Shown here: in pieces, positions 36,349 through 46,161 of the stretch
Position numbering within the stretch: the first letter of the stretch is position 1
How the letters are laid out: every line of letters begins with the position of its first letter
NCBI GenBank assembly: GCA_002840715.1
Contig: PHBW01000019.1
Span: 1-64,000, forward strand
Source: Chloroflexi bacterium HGW-Chloroflexi-4
GTDB lineage: Bacteria > Chloroflexota > Anaerolineae > Anaerolineales > Anaerolineaceae
Reading direction: 5' to 3'
DNA: 64,000 bases
Program-made: the position numbers and the translations under genes
The notes under the pieces: generated by a model
The model's database searches: none
What the model was told of the DNA's origin: nothing
What the model saw: the letters and a program-made list of their open reading frames with translations, nothing else

Positions 36349-36890
36349 TTCTCGCTTCCAGTTTCATTTACAGGTTCAATTATGGGTTCTTCCGGTTTAG
36401 CGGCCGCCAACTTTTTCTTTTCATTGCGATCTTGCCACCACACGGCAATTAACAAGATGATCACACCCACAGTGATGGATGAATCAGCCACGTTAAAAAT
36501 CGCAAAATTGCCTACTGAAATAAAATCTGTTACTCGTCCAAAGAAAATGCGGTCAATCAGGTTGCCCACCGCGCCGGCAAGTTGCAGTGAGAGCGCAAAC
36601 CGAATCACTTTTTCTTCTTTTGGTATTTGAGGATAATAGTAAATAATAACCCCTGATACGACCACGGCCAGAGTCATGAAAATCGGATTGCCATTTTTGA
36701 ACAACCCGAATGCAGCCCCGGTATTGTGGATGTATAGCAAGCGTGCATAAGGCATCATCCAATCCCAAGGTGCCCAGGTTTCACCTACAACCAGGTATTG
36801 TCTGACAAAATATTTGGTGAGCTGGTCGATAATTACGATGAGTGAAGCAATTATTAATAACCAGCTTATCGACTTAAAAAACTTCTTCAA
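36345..36890 (-). CDS. lspA: lipoprotein signal peptidase (signal peptidase II)
   Basis: About 181 residues with four membrane helices. The two catalytic aspartates are in GNLIDRIFFGRVTDFI and FNVADSSITVG, and the NTGAAFGLF motif is present. It cleaves the signal peptide of diacylglyceryl-modified prolipoproteins made by Lgt. The longer reading from TTG 36926 lacks a ribosome site; TTG 36890 has GGAGG five bases upstream and is preferred. The C-terminus has an extra acidic tail (about 25 residues). Confidence 0.95.
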   Translation of the reverse strand: MKKFFKSISWLLIIASLIVIIDQLTKYFVRQYLVVGETWAPWDWMMPYARLLYIHNTGAAFGLFKNGNPIFMTLAVVVSGVIIYYYPQIPKEEKVIRFALSLQLAGAVGNLIDRIFFGRVTDFISVGNFAIFNVADSSITVGVIILLIAVWWQDRNEKKKLAAAKPEEPIIEPVNETGSEN

Positions 36891-37028
36891 AAGAACCTCC
36901 AACCAACGATGAGACAAATAATCCAAAACCGAAATGAAACATTCATATTATGTAAGAAACTAATTTTCTTTCACTAATCTTTAATTTTACCTTATTTTTC
37001 CATCCCCCTCATTTGTGATCAATAAACC

Positions 37029-37384
37029 CTAAAAAGTTAACACCTTATCCGCTTCGACCGTCCAATTGCATAACTGACTCATGGTACTTATTTCGACGCC
37101 TTCGATGAGAGGAATCTCTCGGATTCCTCTCGCGTCAGAACAAGAACCACAAGCTTTGATGGTGCCACCTTTGTCGATGACTGCTTTCACCATCCGCTCA
37201 ATATTGTAATATCCCTGAAGAGTACTTTGTTTGGGAAGGCACAGGTGACGGCATCTGCCATCAAAAAGATATTGACTTCAACATTTTGGCCGTGTTCTTT
37301 TTGAAAGGCCATAGCCATTCGAAAGGCGTTATAGGCTTTCTCAGTACCATAGGGGGCATCGTTGATGATAAACAAAATTTTCAT
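37029..37384 (-). pseudogene. DsrE/F-family protein interrupted by a -1 frameshift at C_CCA_AAC
   Basis: The first frame (ATG 37384, AGGAGATT upstream) encodes MKILFIINDAPYGTEKAYNAF through ADAVTCAFPN and then runs to an early TGA after 65 residues. In the -1 frame the protein continues as QSTLQGYYNIERM and KACGSCSDARGI to LTF and a stop at 37029, together a full 118-residue DsrE-type sulfur-relay protein with the paired cysteines. The switch occurs exactly at the slippery heptamer CCCAAAC (37235-37229, read on minus) in the right phase. It is either a one-base deletion, a sequencing error or programmed frameshifting. Confidence 0.82.
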
Positions 37385-37412
37385 AAAACAATCTCCTGTT
37401 TAAATTGTTGAG

Positions 37413-37985
37413 TTATTCACTTTTTATACCTAATATCCCGTAATGATAAGGAGGAAAATCAATTTTAGGTTTTATGAGTTCAAAACCCACGGCTTTCATC
37501 CAGGTTTGACAATGTTCTGGTGTTGGTCTAATCTCCATCGAGGGTCCGCGTGGTGTGGATGAATCATAATTCCAATGGATTACGGCTGCCCGCCCTAATG
37601 GAACTAAAACGCGATATGCTTCTTGTAAAATTTCGACCGGGTTCTCTGCATGCAAGATGTTAAAAAGCATGACAAAATCCGCTGAACCAGAGAGACATCC
37701 GACTCCATCTTTTACAATATCTCGAAGGATACAGTGAACGTTAAATAAACCCTTATTTGCTGCGCGTTTTCGGGTTTCATCAAGAAAACCGTCGTTATTA
37801 TCAAAGGCATAAACATCACCAAGAGAAATTTCCGCAGCGGCAACGGTAAAAGTGCCATACCCACAGCCTAAATCAATAATGGTCTTATCTTTGGGGGATA
37901 AGCCAAATTCTAAGAGAATTGCGTTTGGGTCAAAAAATGACTCCCATCTCTCCAATTCAGGCATGCCGCTTTCACGAATTTCCAT
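37413..37985 (-). CDS. class I SAM-dependent methyltransferase
   Basis: About 190 residues. Motif I is IIDLGCGYGTFTVAAAE, with the acidic AFDNNDGFLDE, then FVMLFNILHAENPVEILQ and VLVPLGRAAVIHW typical of small-molecule methyltransferases. The substrate is unknown. The ATG at 37985 is preferred over the TTG at 38009. It lies 28 bases upstream of the DsrE-family gene and may share a transcript with it. Confidence 0.85.
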   Translation of the reverse strand: MEIRESGMPELERWESFFDPNAILLEFGLSPKDKTIIDLGCGYGTFTVAAAEISLGDVYAFDNNDGFLDETRKRAANKGLFNVHCILRDIVKDGVGCLSGSADFVMLFNILHAENPVEILQEAYRVLVPLGRAAVIHWNYDSSTPRGPSMEIRPTPEHCQTWMKAVGFELIKPKIDFPPYHYGILGIKSE

Positions 37986-38100
37986 TTTTTTCTTTCGATT
38001 CAATTGCAATAATTTTTTATGTGTCGTAGTAATTACCTAAAACTTATGCAATTGTGTGATTCACAATACTGAGTGTAACTTTAATTAATCAATTTTAGAG

Positions 38101-38129
38101 AAAAGAGGCTCTTCAAAGAGCCTCTTTTT
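38101..38129 (-). terminator. terminator of ileS
   Basis: AGAGGCTCTT (38104-38113) and AAGAGCCTCT (38116-38125) pair almost perfectly just after the ileS stop. On minus the stem is followed by TTTTCTC. Confidence 0.75.
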
Positions 38130-38131
38130 GA

Positions 38132-41100
38132 TTATGCTTTTTTCAAACCGATCGACACTTTTTCGCTATCAAATTCATCTTCAAAAGAGACTGCATCTGA
38201 TGGAATTTCACCGGCGTTTAATACAACGGTCAGTGTCTCTGCCTGGATATAATCTGCGAAAGCTTTGACTGCTTCAGTGAGACCCGGAGTGGCTGTGTAG
38301 AAAAGCACAATTCGGTCAGCGATTTCAAGATCTGCTGTCTTGCGCAGGTCTTGCACACGACGGACGAATTCACGGGCCAGACCTTCTTGCACGAGTTCAG
38401 GCGTCAGATCGGTGACCAATGCCGCAAGGTAAGCACCTTCGGCACCGACTGCATAGCCTTCCCTGGCCTGGATGCGCACTTCAATCTCGTCAGGCAGCAG
38501 TTGCAGGTCTTCACCGTTGACCGAAACAGAAATGGATTCTCCGGCCAACAACGATTGGGCATACTTTTCGGGTTCCAAAGCCAAAACAGCCTTGCGGATG
38601 TCAGGGAAGCGGTTGCCGTATTTCTGCCCCAATTGTTTGGGAAGCGGATTGAGCGCATAGCTCACCGCTTCAGAAGCGGAGTTTAGCGAACGCACAGTTT
38701 TGACATTCAATTCGTCTTCGAGCAAGTCAGCATATTCCAACAAAACGGAGGCTTCTTCACGCGTGCTGACCGCAAAAGCGGCTTCTGATAACGGCTGGCG
38801 AACTTTGCGATTGGCTTTGTTGCGGGCAGCATGGCCTAGCGATGTTAACTTCATCACCAAGTTCATATCACGATTAAGTTTTTCATTGATCCGGTTGGGA
38901 TCAAACTCGGGCCAGGTCATGAGATGCACGGAATCAGGCAGACCTTCTTCCACTGAACCGACCAGGTTCAAGAAAAGTTCATCGGCAATGAAGGGCATGG
39001 TGGGAGCCAAGAGCTTGCTCACAGTAACCAATGCTTCATATAAAGTTGCATAGGCTGCCTGTTTATCGGTGTCTGAACCGCTCTTCCAGAAACGGCGGCG
39101 AGAACGTCTGAGATACCAATTCGAAAGCTGATCGACAAATTGTTCAATCGGACGGGTCGCCCCGATCACATCATAAGTCTCAAGCGCCTGGGTTACATCC
39201 CTCACCAGTGTGTGCAGTGATGATAACAGCCATTGATCCAATAGACTGTACTCGATGTGCGCATTTTCATCGGGTTTCCAGCCGTCAAGGTTGGCGTAAG
39301 TCACAAAGAAGGAATAAGTATTCCACAAGGTCAATGTAAAGTTGCGCAGCACTTCGCCAACCAGGTCACTAGAGAAGCGACGTTCTTGTCCAGGAGGGCT
39401 GGCAGTATAAAGATACCAGCGCATGGCGTCTGCACCGTTTTTGTCGAGCACTTCCCACGGTGAGACCACGTTACCGCGGGTTTTTGACATCTTTTGCCCC
39501 TGGCCATCCAGGATCAGCCCCAGGCAGATGACGTTCTTATAGGAGGGTGAATCAAAGAGCAGTGTGCTGATGGCATGCAGCGAATAAAACCATCCGCGCG
39601 TTTGATCCACAGCCTCGCAGATATAATCGGCTGGGAATTGTTCTTTGAACTTCTCGACATTTTCAAATGGATAATGCCATTGAGCGTAAGGCATAGAACC
39701 AGAGTCAAACCAGACATCGATCAATTCAGGCACACGGTGCATGCGCTTGCCGCAATCCGGGCATTTCAAGGTGACCTCATCCACATGCGGACGGTGAAGG
39801 TCAGAATCGGTCAGATCGCGTCCGGCTTTCTCAGAGAGTTCAGCCACTGAACCAATGCAGGTTTGGGTATGGCATTCTTCACACTCCCAAACGGGCAGCG
39901 GCGTGCCCCAATAGCGTTCACGCCCAAGCGCCCAGTCTATGTTATTCGCCAACCAGTTGCCAAAGCGGCCTTTTTTGATGTGCTCAGGGTACCAGTTGAT
40001 CTGGTCATTGATTTCAACCAGACGATCTTTGAACTGGCTGGTGCGAATATACCAGGTCGGTCTGGCATAATACAAAAGGGGTGTGCTGCAGCGCCAACAG
40101 AATGGATAAGTGTGCGTGTACAGCATGGATTTATACAGTAGACCGCGTTCATCCAAGGTTTTGGTGATCAAGGGGTCGGCGTCTTTCACGAACAATCCTG
40201 CCCAAGGTTTAACCTCGGTGATGAAGGTGCCATCAGAGGCAACAGTGCATAAAACAGGCAAATCGTTTTCAAGAGAGACTTGCATGTCGTCCTGACCAAA
40301 GGCAGGGGCGATATGCACCAAACCAGAACCGTCTTCAGTGGTCACAAAATCACCCAGGATAACATAATGAGCAGGTTTATCGGTTGGTAAAAAGGTAAAA
40401 AGAGGATTGTATTTCTTTCCTTTTAGCTGCTTGCCTTTGAAGCGCTCAACAACTTCAACATTCTCTTCGCCGAAAACTTTTGTGATCAGCGCTTCGGCCA
40501 GGATCAGTCGTTCTGTTCCACCTTCGGTTAAGTTACGTTCCACTGTTACGTAATCCACATCGGCACCAGCTGCCACGGCTACGTTGGCCGGCAGGGTCCA
40601 GGGGGTGGTCGTCCAAACCAGGAGCGAAGTTCCTGGGGCATCCACCAGGGGCATGCGCACAAAGAGTGAAGGATCGCTGACTTCTTTGTAACCCTGAGCT
40701 ACTTCATGATCCGAGAGCGGCGTTCCGCAACGAGGGCAGTAAGGCACAACTTTGTAACCCTGGTATAGCAGATCGCGGTCCCAGAAGTTTTTCAAGATCG
40801 ACCAGATCGATTCGATATACTCGTTTTTATAGGTAATATAAGCAGATTCAAGATCCACCCAATATCCAATGCGATCGGTTAATTTCTCCCAATCTTTGAT
40901 ATAGGTGAAAGCAGATTCGCGGCAGAGTTCATTAAACTTGCCGATGCCGTATTCTTCAATGTCGCGTTTATTTTTAAAGCCGAGTTTCTTTTCAACTTCA
41001 ATCTCAACCGGCAGGCCGTGAGTGTCCCAGCCTCCGCGGCGTGAAACATGATAGCCACGCATGGTTTTGTAACGCGGAAAAATATCTTTAAAGGCGCGGG

Positions 41101-41281
41101 CTAATACATGATGAACCCCAGGTTTGCCATTGGCAGTTGGAGGACCTTCAAAAAACACATATTCTTTTCCATTTTTACGAAGATCCATACTTTGGTGAAA
41201 GACATCGTGTTTTTGCCAATGATTTAACACTTTTTCTTCCATCTGGATCACATCCAGCTTTGGTGAAACCGGTTTGAACAT
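38132..41281 (-). CDS. ileS: isoleucine--tRNA ligase, IleRS2-like with altered GxHH signature
   Basis: A 1049-residue class I synthetase with the CP1 editing domain, KMSKTRGNV and a long C-terminal anticodon region. The nucleotide-binding HxGH signature reads G55-V56-H57-H58 (after TANGKP), the swapped GxHH form known from a subset of IleRS2 enzymes with very high mupirocin resistance. ATG 41281 follows GGAGG; the longer frame to 41314 runs into the leader terminator and is rejected. Expression is under a T-box riboswitch. It charges and proofreads tRNA-Ile. Confidence 0.96.
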   Translation of the reverse strand: MFKPVSPKLDVIQMEEKVLNHWQKHDVFHQSMDLRKNGKEYVFFEGPPTANGKPGVHHVLARAFKDIFPRYKTMRGYHVSRRGGWDTHGLPVEIEVEKKLGFKNKRDIEEYGIGKFNELCRESAFTYIKDWEKLTDRIGYWVDLESAYITYKNEYIESIWSILKNFWDRDLLYQGYKVVPYCPRCGTPLSDHEVAQGYKEVSDPSLFVRMPLVDAPGTSLLVWTTTPWTLPANVAVAAGADVDYVTVERNLTEGGTERLILAEALITKVFGEENVEVVERFKGKQLKGKKYNPLFTFLPTDKPAHYVILGDFVTTEDGSGLVHIAPAFGQDDMQVSLENDLPVLCTVASDGTFITEVKPWAGLFVKDADPLITKTLDERGLLYKSMLYTHTYPFCWRCSTPLLYYARPTWYIRTSQFKDRLVEINDQINWYPEHIKKGRFGNWLANNIDWALGRERYWGTPLPVWECEECHTQTCIGSVAELSEKAGRDLTDSDLHRPHVDEVTLKCPDCGKRMHRVPELIDVWFDSGSMPYAQWHYPFENVEKFKEQFPADYICEAVDQTRGWFYSLHAISTLLFDSPSYKNVICLGLILDGQGQKMSKTRGNVVSPWEVLDKNGADAMRWYLYTASPPGQERRFSSDLVGEVLRNFTLTLWNTYSFFVTYANLDGWKPDENAHIEYSLLDQWLLSSLHTLVRDVTQALETYDVIGATRPIEQFVDQLSNWYLRRSRRRFWKSGSDTDKQAAYATLYEALVTVSKLLAPTMPFIADELFLNLVGSVEEGLPDSVHLMTWPEFDPNRINEKLNRDMNLVMKLTSLGHAARNKANRKVRQPLSEAAFAVSTREEASVLLEYADLLEDELNVKTVRSLNSASEAVSYALNPLPKQLGQKYGNRFPDIRKAVLALEPEKYAQSLLAGESISVSVNGEDLQLLPDEIEVRIQAREGYAVGAEGAYLAALVTDLTPELVQEGLAREFVRRVQDLRKTADLEIADRIVLFYTATPGLTEAVKAFADYIQAETLTVVLNAGEIPSDAVSFEDEFDSEKVSIGLKKA

Positions 41282-41563
41282 AAAGCCTCCAAGAATAAAA
41301 AAATCCCATCCCAATTCAGGGACGGGAAAAAATTCCGCGGTACCACCCTGCTTCTCACTTACGCGAGCGCTCGGTCAGGTGCGTCATGATAACAGACCTG
41401 CTTCAGAGTAACGGTCGAAGGTACCGGTTCACTTACTTGCGGGTGTTCCGCGTTCAGGTCACAGCTCCGGAAGGATTTTCAGTTCCATTCTTCTGCCTGG
41501 CTCACACCGTTTCCAGGTTCGCTGAAGAAAGAAATGTAAACTTACTCGTTTCCATCATCACTT
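41282..41563 (-). promoter_or_regulatory. T-box riboswitch leader of ileS
   Basis: The leader carries the conserved T-box GGGTGGTACCGCGGAA (41348-41333, minus) and, just downstream, a terminator: CCCGTCCC (41326-41319) with GGGATGGG (41312-41305) and a run of T's to 41297. Stem I is visible upstream: CATTTCTTTCT with AGAAGAATG, the AGCGAACCTGG distal part, and a loop with AGTA and GAA flanking a candidate ATC (Ile) specifier at 41476-41474. Uncharged tRNA-Ile should stabilise the antiterminator and switch ileS on. It starts about 12 bases past its promoter. Confidence 0.93.
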
Positions 41564-41569
41564 TTCGTA

Positions 41570-41598
41570 ATTATCCCACAAAAAAACCAAAAAATCAA
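41570..41598 (-). promoter_or_regulatory. promoter of the ileS T-box transcript
   Basis: Minus strand: TTGATT (41598-41593), 17-base spacer, GATAAT (41575-41570). The predicted start near 41563 gives a leader of about 280 bases, the right size for a T-box. Confidence 0.65.
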
Positions 41599-41677
41599 AC
41601 ATAAAGAATGAATAAAGCAACGATTTTTATGTTTTTTACATAAAAATTACAGCTTTTTTTTGTGTGAAAATGTAACC

Positions 41678-41693
41678 TATATCATGTGATATA
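41678..41693 (+). promoter_or_regulatory. inverted repeat upstream of the HD-GYP gene
   Basis: TATATCA-TG-TGATATA, a perfect 7-bp inverted repeat with a 2-base centre, 60 bases before the ATG in an AT-rich promoter region. It could be an operator. Confidence 0.35.
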
Positions 41694-41753
41694 TAAAACC
41701 ACGGATACTATCAAAGAGCCTTATTCCACGAGAAGGTAGGGCACGTTTTTCGA

Positions 41754-44720
41754 ATGTTCATTGAAGTAGACAACAGGGTTTTCGAAGATATAATTTTCCA
41801 CAGTCAGGATGGTATTTGGTCAATCGACTCCAAATACATTATTACAGCCATAAATCCTGCTGCTGTGGATTTGTTGTACAGAGCGTTCGGTATCAAATTT
41901 GCCATTGGGGAAAACATTAATGACCACCGCGATAACCCCCAATTAATTCCATTAATTAATGATTTAGGCACTGCGCTTAAAGGGGATTATTTTTCAGAGC
42001 AGGAATCTTTATTTATTTCTGAAGGCGAACGTGTCTTCGAAACATCCTATTCACCCATCAAAAAAGATGATCAAGTGATTGGTGTTTCGGTCATTTCCCG
42101 CGAGATCACTGAATTGAGTTATTACACACGCCTCGGAAAATCCAAGTTCCGCGAGCTGCAGGTTTTGAACACACTTTCAGCCAAGATCGCGCAAGCCCAT
42201 ACCGTGGATGAGATGTTTGATGAATGCACCCGCATCGTCAGAGAGAGTCTTGCTCCAGCTCGCTGCTGGTTTATGTTTTACGATCAGAAAAGCGGCGTTT
42301 TATGCAGGCATCGAAGCAGTCATTACGATCCTGATGATTCCACACAAATCATTATCCGCCTTGATCGCGGCATAACCAGTTGGGTTGCAAAAAACGGCAT
42401 TTCGAAATTTGTGCCTGATACCAGTGTGGAACCTGATTACTTTGAAGTGGATATCGATACCCGGTCAGAGTTATGCGTACCCATCATCGTGGCAGATGAA
42501 GTTTATGGCGTCATCAACATAGAAGCCAGCACTGTAAATGCTTTTGCTGCCGAAGATGAACAATTATTAAAGACAATCGCCAACCACATTGCATCTTCAA
42601 TCGAACGTATCAACCTGTTTGAAAAAACAACACGCACGTCGCTTGAAATGAGCGCACTTTACAAAACAGCCCTGGTCACCAGCAATGAGTTGGATTCCAA
42701 TGTGCTGGTCAAGCGATTGTATGAACAAATCCTCGAATTCTTCAAGCCTGACACCTTCCTTCTCGCCCTATATGATCATAAAACGCATGAGATGGAATTG
42801 TTGATGGCTGACGCCACTGGCAACAAATTACCTGAATTGACCAATAAACAATTGACCGTCAAAGAAACAGGCTTGATGAGCTGGGTAATGAAAACCCGGC
42901 AGACATTAATAACTCAGGAACTAAGAGTTGATCAACTTCCTGAAGTTGCCATCTACGATGAAAAAGCAAAAAATGGATCGTGGCTCGGCACCTGGCTCGT
43001 TGGGCGCGACCATCTGCTAGGTGCTATTTCGATGCAATCGCATAAACAAAACGCCTTTGATGAAGAACACAAACAGTTGCTCGTCTCCATGGCTGGACAA
43101 GTGGCAATTGCATTAGAAAATGCCCGACTTTTTGAAGCCGAGAATCAACGTATCAAAGAATTGGCCGCCATATCAACGCTTTCATTGGCCATGCGTGAAG
43201 CCCGCGATCGCAAGGAATTGCTCTCCATTCTTCTGGATGAATTGACTAAAACAGTTCAAGCAGATGCAATTGCACTGGTCACCAAAGACTCAATCACTCA
43301 TCAGCAATTCAGCGAAGTTGCTTCTGGCAATTGGGCGATGACTTCAAATAACACCTTACCTGACGAGCTAACTATATCAGATTCAGTCTGGAAGAGTACA
43401 ACTCCAGTAATGATCGACAATGTCAGCACGGACGATCAATTAGCCACTTCCACCTGGATGAAAGATATTGATTCGATTATCGGTCTACCGCTCTCATTGC
43501 AAGGTGAAACCATCGGCATTTTGTGGCTCGGACGAAAAGAAACCTTCTCTGATGAAGAGATTCGAATTCTAACGGCCCTGGCAGATATTGCCGCTTCAGC
43601 GATTCGCAGAACCACCCTCAACGATCAGACCACCCGTCAACTTCAACAGCTTGCTTCATTGCATGATATCGACCTAGCAATCACTGGTAGCTCTGACATC
43701 AAAGTGACTCTAGATTTTCTACTCGGCAGTGCACTTACCCAGCTTGAAATGGATGGAGCGATCATCCAGTCTCTCAATCCGTTTTCACAAACACTAAACT
43801 GCATCACGAGCCGCGGCATTTATGACACACGCATTCTACGGAGCTTTAGCCGCATGGGGGATGACCTCGCAGGTATTTGTGCTCTGGAACGCCGCTTGAT
43901 GCAGGAACCCAACCTTGAAAAAGCAGCCTTATATTCACCTCGAGCTAGGTTATTCCGCGATGCTGGTTTTAACTCTTATTATGCCATTCCTTTGATCGCA
44001 AAAGGTCAGGTTAAAGGGGTTCTTGAGGTATTCAGTCAAACTCCCTATAAAGTGACCGGCGATTGGATCAACTTCTTCACCATGCTCTCAACCCAGGCAG
44101 CCATCGCCATCGATAATGGCGAACTGTTTGATAATTTACAACGCTCCAACATGGATCTGATGGTGGCCTATGACAGCACCCTTGAAGGTTGGGCGAGCGC
44201 CCTCGAACTTCGCGATGAAGAGACCGAGGGTCATGCCCGCCGCGTGACTGAAATGACCGAACGGCTTGCCCTGGCAGTTGGCGTACAAGGGGTGGAACTG
44301 AACAATATTCGTCGCGGCGCCTTGCTGCACGACATCGGCAAAATGGGCATCCCTGATCAAATTTTGCTTAAACCGGGTCCGTTGAATGATGAAGAGTGGA
44401 AGGTGATGCGCACCCACCCTGAATTGGCTTACAAATTGATCGCGCCGATTTCATTCCTGCGCCCTGCCATTGATATCCCCTACTGCCATCACGAAAAATG
44501 GGATGGGACGGGTTATCCCAGAAAATTAAAAGGCGAAGATATTCCCTTAAGCGCAAGGTTGTTTGCCATCATAGATGTTTGGGATGCACTTTCTTCAGAC
44601 CGTCCTTATCGTAAAGCATGGGATGAGAAAAAGGTTTATGAGCACCTGCTTTCTCAATCCGGTTCACATTTTGATCCTTCCATCTTAAAAGTATTTCTGA
44701 ATCAGGTTATGGGAAAATAA
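41754..44720 (+). CDS. HD-GYP phosphodiesterase with PAS and several GAF domains
   Basis: A 988-residue soluble sensor. A PAS domain (about 8-130) is followed by roughly four GAF domains (about 140-290, 300-460, 475-620 and 635-785), then an HD-GYP domain (about 795-985). The latter has EGHARRVTEM, LLHDIGKMGIPD, the HHEKWDGTGYP motif and FAIIDVWDALSSDRPYR, so all metal ligands and the GYP loop are present. It should hydrolyse cyclic di-GMP under control of the sensor domains. GAAGG-type ribosome site at 41732. The MshEN-type kinase at 4.4 kb is a possible reader of the same signal. Confidence 0.93.
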   Translation: MFIEVDNRVFEDIIFHSQDGIWSIDSKYIITAINPAAVDLLYRAFGIKFAIGENINDHRDNPQLIPLINDLGTALKGDYFSEQESLFISEGERVFETSYSPIKKDDQVIGVSVISREITELSYYTRLGKSKFRELQVLNTLSAKIAQAHTVDEMFDECTRIVRESLAPARCWFMFYDQKSGVLCRHRSSHYDPDDSTQIIIRLDRGITSWVAKNGISKFVPDTSVEPDYFEVDIDTRSELCVPIIVADEVYGVINIEASTVNAFAAEDEQLLKTIANHIASSIERINLFEKTTRTSLEMSALYKTALVTSNELDSNVLVKRLYEQILEFFKPDTFLLALYDHKTHEMELLMADATGNKLPELTNKQLTVKETGLMSWVMKTRQTLITQELRVDQLPEVAIYDEKAKNGSWLGTWLVGRDHLLGAISMQSHKQNAFDEEHKQLLVSMAGQVAIALENARLFEAENQRIKELAAISTLSLAMREARDRKELLSILLDELTKTVQADAIALVTKDSITHQQFSEVASGNWAMTSNNTLPDELTISDSVWKSTTPVMIDNVSTDDQLATSTWMKDIDSIIGLPLSLQGETIGILWLGRKETFSDEEIRILTALADIAASAIRRTTLNDQTTRQLQQLASLHDIDLAITGSSDIKVTLDFLLGSALTQLEMDGAIIQSLNPFSQTLNCITSRGIYDTRILRSFSRMGDDLAGICALERRLMQEPNLEKAALYSPRARLFRDAGFNSYYAIPLIAKGQVKGVLEVFSQTPYKVTGDWINFFTMLSTQAAIAIDNGELFDNLQRSNMDLMVAYDSTLEGWASALELRDEETEGHARRVTEMTERLALAVGVQGVELNNIRRGALLHDIGKMGIPDQILLKPGPLNDEEWKVMRTHPELAYKLIAPISFLRPAIDIPYCHHEKWDGTGYPRKLKGEDIPLSARLFAIIDVWDALSSDRPYRKAWDEKKVYEHLLSQSGSHFDPSILKVFLNQVMGK

Positions 44721-44731
44721 TTAGCCACTAT

Positions 44732-44763
44732 AAAAAATCCCGATGAGTTATCGGGATTTTTTT
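44732..44763. terminator. bidirectional terminator between HD-GYP and pdp genes
   Basis: ATCCCGAT (44737-44744) and ATCGGGAT (44750-44757), flanked by A-run on the left and T-run on the right. Serves both convergent genes. Confidence 0.88.
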
Positions 44764-44770
44764 ATAATTA

Positions 44771-46066
44771 TTAGTTATAAAAAAGAGGCAACGGCTCACA
44801 AATCGAATCACTATATTCATGAGCCTTTAGAATTCTCGCTTTAGCCATCTCAAAACTCGCCTGGCTGTTGGCATGCAGCGTGAATAAGGCGTCCCCTTTT
44901 TCCACCTTATCCCCAACTTTGTGATGGATGATCACTCCGACCGCATGATCAATCAAGTCTTCTTTCTTCTTGCGGCCTGCGCCCATATCGACAGTGGTTT
45001 CACCAATTTCCTTGGCATCAATCCATTTTAAATAGCCGCTTTGTGGCGCATTGATGATTTCAATTACCGGTGCGAGCGGCATCTTTTCAGGGTGATCCAC
45101 AAAAGACACATCTCCACCTTGATTGATGACCATTGACCTGAATTTTTGCCAGGCTTCGCCGCTATTTAACATTTTTTCAACAAGCACTCGTGCGTCAACC
45201 AGGTTCTTGGCTTTTTCGCCGATAACCAGCATATGCGATGCGACGTGCATACAATGTTCTGTAAAATCAGCGGGGCCTTTTCCATGCAGGGTATCAATCG
45301 CTTCTTTAACTTCAAGCGCGTTACCAACAGCCCAACCCAGCGGCTGATTCATTTCTGAGAGCAGTGCAATCACTTTTCGACCGCTCAGGTTGCCAATTGA
45401 GACCATCAAATGGGAGAGTTTTCGGGCATCATCCAGGTTTTTCATAAATGCACCGACACCAATTTTTACATCAAGTACGATAGCTTGCGCACCGCCTGCA
45501 ATCTTTTTGCTCATCACTGACGAGGCAATTAAGGGGATGGAATCCACCGTGCCTGTAACATCTCGTAATTTATAAAGCACACCGTCAGCAGGGGCCAAAT
45601 CACCGCTTTGTCCGGCTAAGACCAGACCTGTGTCACGCAACAAGTTAATAAATTCGTCACGTGAAAAAGCAGTGCGAAAACCTGGAATGGCTTCAACCTT
45701 ATCAAGGGTGCCGCCGCTGAAACCCAATCCACGGCCAGACATCTTGCCCACTGGCAGACCACAGGCAGCCACCAAAGGTTCCACCACCAGCGTTGTCTTA
45801 TCACCAACCCCACCTGTAGAGTGTTTATCCACTTCAATCGGTACCACATGGCTCAAATCCAACACTTCACCAGAATGTGCCATGGCCAGGGTCAGATCAG
45901 TCGTTTCCCTTTCATTCATACCATTAAGCATTACAGCCATCAGCCAGGCTGCTGTCTGATAATCAGGAATGGTTTTGGTGGCCAATCCTTCAATAAAGAA
46001 TTGGATCTCTTCGTTGGATAATTCCAGTTTATCGCGTTTTTTGATGATGATATCTACTGCATTCAT
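44771..46066 (-). CDS. pdp: pyrimidine-nucleoside phosphorylase
   Basis: A 431-residue enzyme of the thymidine/pyrimidine phosphorylase family: [40 protein letters not shown] (family signature), [20 protein letters not shown] and a C-terminal domain. It phosphorolyses uridine and thymidine for salvage. Length and signature fit Pdp of Gram-positives rather than dimeric TrpD-like relatives. ATG 46066 has AGGAG at normal distance; the GTG at 46072 abuts it. Confidence 0.94.
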   Translation of the reverse strand: MNAVDIIIKKRDKLELSNEEIQFFIEGLATKTIPDYQTAAWLMAVMLNGMNERETTDLTLAMAHSGEVLDLSHVVPIEVDKHSTGGVGDKTTLVVEPLVAACGLPVGKMSGRGLGFSGGTLDKVEAIPGFRTAFSRDEFINLLRDTGLVLAGQSGDLAPADGVLYKLRDVTGTVDSIPLIASSVMSKKIAGGAQAIVLDVKIGVGAFMKNLDDARKLSHLMVSIGNLSGRKVIALLSEMNQPLGWAVGNALEVKEAIDTLHGKGPADFTEHCMHVASHMLVIGEKAKNLVDARVLVEKMLNSGEAWQKFRSMVINQGGDVSFVDHPEKMPLAPVIEIINAPQSGYLKWIDAKEIGETTVDMGAGRKKKEDLIDHAVGVIIHHKVGDKVEKGDALFTLHANSQASFEMAKARILKAHEYSDSICEPLPLFYN

Positions 46067-46124
46067 GATCACTCCTGAACTCGTATAACGAATTGTCAGA
46101 CAATTTTACCTTATTCGCTTAAAT

Positions 46125-46156
46125 AAAAAAAGAATCCGGGTTACCGGATTCTTTTA
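46125..46156 (-). terminator. terminator of the rpmH-jag operon
   Basis: AAGAATCCGG (46130-46139) and CCGGATTCTT (46144-46153), loop GTTA, flanked by A-run/T-run. It follows the jag stop on the minus strand. Confidence 0.85.
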
Positions 46157-46161
46157 ATCAA

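Noticed and set aside
45655-45672. CACGTGAAA inside pdp as a possible parS site
   Set aside because: Only the core and right half match; the left arm is poor, and it lies in a coding region.
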